Assembly (NCBI GenBank): GCA_030151635.1
Contig: JASLDF010000116.1
Coordinates: 1 to 8,686, forward strand
Direction of reading: 5' to 3'
Origin: Bacteroides sp.
GTDB lineage: Bacteria; Bacteroidota; Bacteroidia; Bacteroidales; Bacteroidaceae
DNA: 8,686 nucleotides
In this document: one piece after another, positions 5,990 to 8,686 of the stretch
How positions within the stretch are numbered: position 1 is the first letter of the stretch
How the letters are laid out: each line of letters begins with the position of its first letter
Notes under the pieces: generated by a model
Told to the model about the DNA's origin: nothing
The model's database searches: none
What the model saw: only the letters and a program-made list of their open reading frames with translations
Translations under genes and position numbers: made by a program

Positions 5990-6628
5990 ATGAAAAAAAT
6001 GATGCATGCACAATTTAATACGATAGAAGAGGCGATAGATGAACTAAAAAATGGTAATTTTATCCTTGTTGTTGATGATGAAGATCGTGAAAATGAAGGA
6101 GATCTAATTATTGCTGCCGAAATGGTTACTGCTGCAAAGGTTAACTTTATGGAAAAATATGCTAGGGGGTTACTTTGTGTGCCTATGTGTGAATCGAGGT
6201 GCCAGGAATTGGAATTGCCAATGATGGTGCAAAATAATACATCTTTACATGCAACTCCCTTTACTGTTTCTGTTGATTTACTAGGAAAAGGATGTACTAC
6301 GGGAATTTCGGCATCTGATCGTGCACAAACGATTTTAGCCCTCGCAGACTCCTCAACAAAAGCCTCCGATTTGGCTAGGCCAGGTCATGTGTTTCCTTTA
6401 AAAGCACGAGATGGTGGTGTGTTAGAACGTAATGGGCATACCGAGGCGGTGGTGGATTTGATGAAGCTGGCTCATTTAAAACCAGTGGGTGTTCTTATTG
6501 AGGTGAAACAAATTGATGGTTCAATGGCTCGATTACCCGAATTAAAGGAGTTTGCACATCAACATAAGTTGGCCATTATTTCAATTCAAGACTTAATTGC
6601 TTATCGTCTTCAACTTTTAAAAGAGTGA
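5990..6628 (+). CDS. ribB: 3,4-dihydroxy-2-butanone 4-phosphate synthase (stand-alone RibB)
   Basis: RibB converts ribulose 5-phosphate to 3,4-dihydroxy-2-butanone 4-phosphate and formate, supplying the four-carbon unit of riboflavin. From ATG 5990 the protein has 212 residues. The active-site loop DDEDRENEGD (29-38) carries R33, E34 and E36. VDLLGKGCTTGISASDRAQT (95-114), RPGHVFPL (130-137) and GHTEA (149-153) are intact, and E171 in LIEVKQIDGSMARLP matches the conserved late glutamate. In many Bacteroidota this domain is fused to GTP cyclohydrolase II (RibBA); here the protein stops after DLIAYRLQLLKE, about where the linker would begin. The start is uncertain: TTG 5975, ATG 5999 and ATG 6002 are alternatives. 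The ABC exporter follows directly. Confidence 0.92.
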   Translation: MKKMMHAQFNTIEEAIDELKNGNFILVVDDEDRENEGDLIIAAEMVTAAKVNFMEKYARGLLCVPMCESRCQELELPMMVQNNTSLHATPFTVSVDLLGKGCTTGISASDRAQTILALADSSTKASDLARPGHVFPLKARDGGVLERNGHTEAVVDLMKLAHLKPVGVLIEVKQIDGSMARLPELKEFAHQHKLAIISIQDLIAYRLQLLKE

Positions 6629-6654
6629 GGCGAAATAATAAATCAGTTCTAATT

Positions 6655-8448
6655 ATGACTTTTTATCAGTTAATTAAAAATATAAAACCGTATGTATATC
6701 CTTATCGTTGGATTATTGCGTTGACTTTGTTATTTACTGCCTTAGGTTCATTTGTGGGGCAGATAAATGCACTCATCATGAAGTATACGGTGGATAATGT
6801 GAACTCTTTTGTTCAAGAAGGACAGTTGGTTGAAAATGCCTTAACACTATTGTTGACCATTGGTTTGGCCTTTTTGGTGAAAGAGGTTTTTAGTGTTCTC
6901 ATACAAATAGGTCAAAAACAATCAGGAGAGAAGTTACGTATATACATTTCAAAAGATTTGGCTCAAGAGGTCATAGAGCGAATTTTAACGTATAAAGTAT
7001 CCTTCTTTATGGATAAAGAGAATGCTTCTGGTAAGTTACAGACACAGATAGATAAGGGAGTTGAGAGTTTAACTCGTTTGGTTCAAAACTTTTTTATTGA
7101 TATTCTGCCACTTTTTGCTACGGCTGTTGTGGCTTTGATAATGCTATTTTATTCTAACTTCTATGTTGGCCTTGTTGGTGTGTTTGTAATGCCTATCTAC
7201 TTTTATGCCAGTACACTTCAAGCGAAGCGAATGAGAGGTTCTAGATTGAAAATAAAAGCATTTCGTGAGCAGAAAAGTCAAGGAATTATAACCATTTTAG
7301 AGTCAATATCGGTTATAAAATCTTTTAATAGAGAAGAAATTGAAGCTGAGAAACAATTGGGTTTACAGGTTAATTTGACCAAATCTCAATTGAATATACG
7401 TCGTATAAAAACAGGTTTTGAAGCTTCTAAAGATATCATTCAGCAAGTTGGTTTGGTACTTATTGTATTGTTTACAGTCTATTTTATTATCCGTGGTGAA
7501 ATGACCATCGGTGCAATTATGTTTAACATTATGCTTTTTAATAATGTAGCGGCACCCATTAAACAATTTCACCGTATTTATGGGGAAATGCACAATGATA
7601 TTTTGTACTCGGAGAGTTATTTTCAAATTTTAAATGCTGCAGAGGAAGTGGAGCCTTCTGGCACGTTTATTCCAAATCATGTAGAGGGGAAGTTTGAACT
7701 AAAAGAGGTCGACTTTTCTTATCCTAACGGGACACATGCCTTGAAAAAAGTGAATATGGTGATTTCTCCAAAAGAGATTACGGCATTAGTGGGCTTATCG
7801 GGTGCGGGAAAAACAACAATTGTTAGTTTGTTGGATCGTTTTTATGAACCTGCATCGGGTGAAATATTATTAGATGGTGTACCGCTTCGTGAATATGATA
7901 CTACTTTTTTAAGGAGTCAAATAGGATTAGTACTTCAGAAGAACCATATTTTTAATGGTAGTATTGAGGATAATATTCGTTATGGTAATCCCAATGCAAC
8001 TAAAGCCGAAATCATAGAAGCAGCTAAGAAAGCTTATATTCATGATCAGATTATAGAAAAATCTCAAGGCTATGATTCGCTGGCCTTAGAGTTATCGGGC
8101 GGGCAACAGCAACGTATTGCAATTGCTAGGTTGTTTTTAAAGAATCCTCCAATTATATTTTTAGATGAACCGACTGCTAGTTTAGATGCAGTGGCGACCG
8201 AACAAATAAAGAATAGTATTGATGCCATAAAGAAAGATAGAACGGTTGTTATTATTTCGCACAGCATTTCCCAAATTATAGACTCGGATATAATTTATTC
8301 GATGAAAGAGGGTAAAATACTAGAGCGTGGTCCGCATGCTGAAATTTATCAATTGAATGGTACTTATAAAGAAATCTTTGATTCAATGGCGAGAAGTCTT
8401 AATATTAACAAGATTTCGGAAACATATAATGGAAATTCAGATAATTAA
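6655..8448 (+). CDS. ABC exporter, fused membrane and ATPase domains (MsbA-like layout)
   Basis: This is a 597-residue half-transporter from ATG 6655, expected to act as a homodimer in the inner membrane. The N-terminal six-helix domain covers about residues 15-310. The ATPase domain has Walker A GLSGAGKTT (380-388), Q-loop Q428, signature LSGGQQQ (480-486), Walker B IIFLDEP (500-506) with catalytic E505, D-loop SLD (509-511) and switch H536, so it should hydrolyse ATP. The segment between GYD and LSGGQ has only five residues (SLALE) where MsbA-type exporters have about nine with a G-E-x-G X-loop. A GTG at 6625, overlapping the ribB stop, would add ten residues (MRRNNKSVLI); the N-terminus MTFYQLIKNIKPY looks more usual. 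It is probably co-transcribed with ribB (26-base gap). Substrate unknown; lipid, peptide or drug export are all possible. Confidence 0.88.
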   Translation: MTFYQLIKNIKPYVYPYRWIIALTLLFTALGSFVGQINALIMKYTVDNVNSFVQEGQLVENALTLLLTIGLAFLVKEVFSVLIQIGQKQSGEKLRIYISKDLAQEVIERILTYKVSFFMDKENASGKLQTQIDKGVESLTRLVQNFFIDILPLFATAVVALIMLFYSNFYVGLVGVFVMPIYFYASTLQAKRMRGSRLKIKAFREQKSQGIITILESISVIKSFNREEIEAEKQLGLQVNLTKSQLNIRRIKTGFEASKDIIQQVGLVLIVLFTVYFIIRGEMTIGAIMFNIMLFNNVAAPIKQFHRIYGEMHNDILYSESYFQILNAAEEVEPSGTFIPNHVEGKFELKEVDFSYPNGTHALKKVNMVISPKEITALVGLSGAGKTTIVSLLDRFYEPASGEILLDGVPLREYDTTFLRSQIGLVLQKNHIFNGSIEDNIRYGNPNATKAEIIEAAKKAYIHDQIIEKSQGYDSLALELSGGQQQRIAIARLFLKNPPIIFLDEPTASLDAVATEQIKNSIDAIKKDRTVVIISHSISQIIDSDIIYSMKEGKILERGPHAEIYQLNGTYKEIFDSMARSLNINKISETYNGNSDN

Positions 8449-8564
8449 CTGATTCTTAATTTAATGTATTTTAAATATTGAGTTTTATTAGCAGATTTAT
8501 GCGATACAGCCATTTGAAGCATGGATTCTTTTAAAGAAAAAAGTGAAAAATAAATCCAAAAAGT
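8449..8564. other. Spacer between the ABC exporter and the tRNA promoter
   Basis: These AT-rich bases contain no supported gene and no clear terminator hairpin after the exporter, so its transcript may run into the tRNA or end by another mechanism. Confidence 0.5.
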
Positions 8565-8594
8565 TTTGTAGTGTTTATAGAATGTCTATATTTG
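8565..8594 (+). promoter_or_regulatory. tRNA-Gly promoter of Bacteroidota type
   Basis: TTTG at 8565-8568 and TATATTTG at 8587-8594 are separated by 18 bases, matching the -33/-7 pattern used by the Bacteroidota housekeeping sigma factor. The -7 element ends 16 bases before the mature tRNA 5' end. This is the clearest promoter in the window and the main clue to the phylum. Confidence 0.85.
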
Positions 8595-8610
8595 TACTCG
8601 AAATCAAAAC

Positions 8611-8683
8611 GCGAAAGTAGCTCAGTTGGTAGAGCACAACCTTGCCAAGGTTGGGGTCGCGGGTTCGAATCCCGTCTTTCGCT
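8611..8683 (+). tRNA. tRNA-Gly (anticodon GCC)
   Basis: This is a complete 73-base cloverleaf. The acceptor stem GCGAAAG/CTTTCGC (8611-8617 and 8676-8682) is perfect. The D arm starts GCTCAGTTGG, the anticodon stem is CAACC/GGTTG with loop TTGCCAA (anticodon GCC at 8644-8646), the variable loop has five bases, and the T arm is GCGGG-TTCGAAT-CCCGT with one G-U pair. The discriminator base is T. The bases after it are CTA, so CCA is not encoded and must be added after transcription. It reads GGC and GGU glycine codons. The window ends three bases later, so a following tRNA in a cluster cannot be excluded. Confidence 0.97.
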
Positions 8684-8686
8684 CTA

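Noticed and set aside
8611..8686. tRNA-Gly as an integration site for a mobile element.
   Set aside because: The window ends three bases after the tRNA, no integrase is present, and no repeated tRNA 3' end was seen elsewhere in the window.

Overview
The window looks like chromosomal DNA of a low-GC Bacteroidota bacterium. The best evidence is the promoter of the tRNA at the right end, which fits the Bacteroidota pattern (a TTTG element about 18 bases upstream of TAnnTTTG). Other evidence is weak purine-rich ribosome sites, a RibB that reads like the first half of a Bacteroidota RibBA, and a UmuD/UmuC pair of the type common in that phylum. I cannot assign a genus. No phage, insertion sequence, CRISPR array or defence island is visible.

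Left part (1-1419): a diverged direct repeat about 110 bases long (copies near 1-106 and 212-319) has no recognised gene. The right copy holds a 37-codon minus-strand frame. A strong hairpin terminator (417-455) ends a minus-strand gene for a two-helix membrane protein with a bacterial PH-type domain (501-965). The 454-base divergent intergenic region (966-1419) holds no gene that I can support, but it has a long AT-rich imperfect palindrome and a nested inverted repeat just before the next start codon.

Middle (1420-3546): an SLC13/DASS-type sodium-coupled anion transporter is followed by an HdeD/DUF308 six-helix membrane protein, and both end at a strong intrinsic terminator. Next (3613-5887) comes umuD-umuC, encoding the error-prone polymerase V system with a 4-base stop/start overlap, and 11 bases later a Crp/Fnr-type regulator. 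A perfect 17-base palindrome overlaps a -7-like element directly before the umuD start.

Right part (5888-8686): a perfect TTGAC-N4-GTCAA palindrome lies between the regulator gene and a stand-alone ribB (3,4-dihydroxy-2-butanone 4-phosphate synthase). It sits about 41 bases upstream of the start point predicted from a TAnnTTTG element, which is the spacing of a class II activator site. ribB is followed at once by a fused ABC exporter that lacks the usual X-loop. A promoter and tRNA-Gly(GCC) close the window.

Most genes are ordinary. The observations most worth checking are the two palindromes (umuD operator candidate, Crp/Fnr-like box at ribB), the duplicated unexplained element at the left end, and the shortened nucleotide-binding domain of the ABC exporter.
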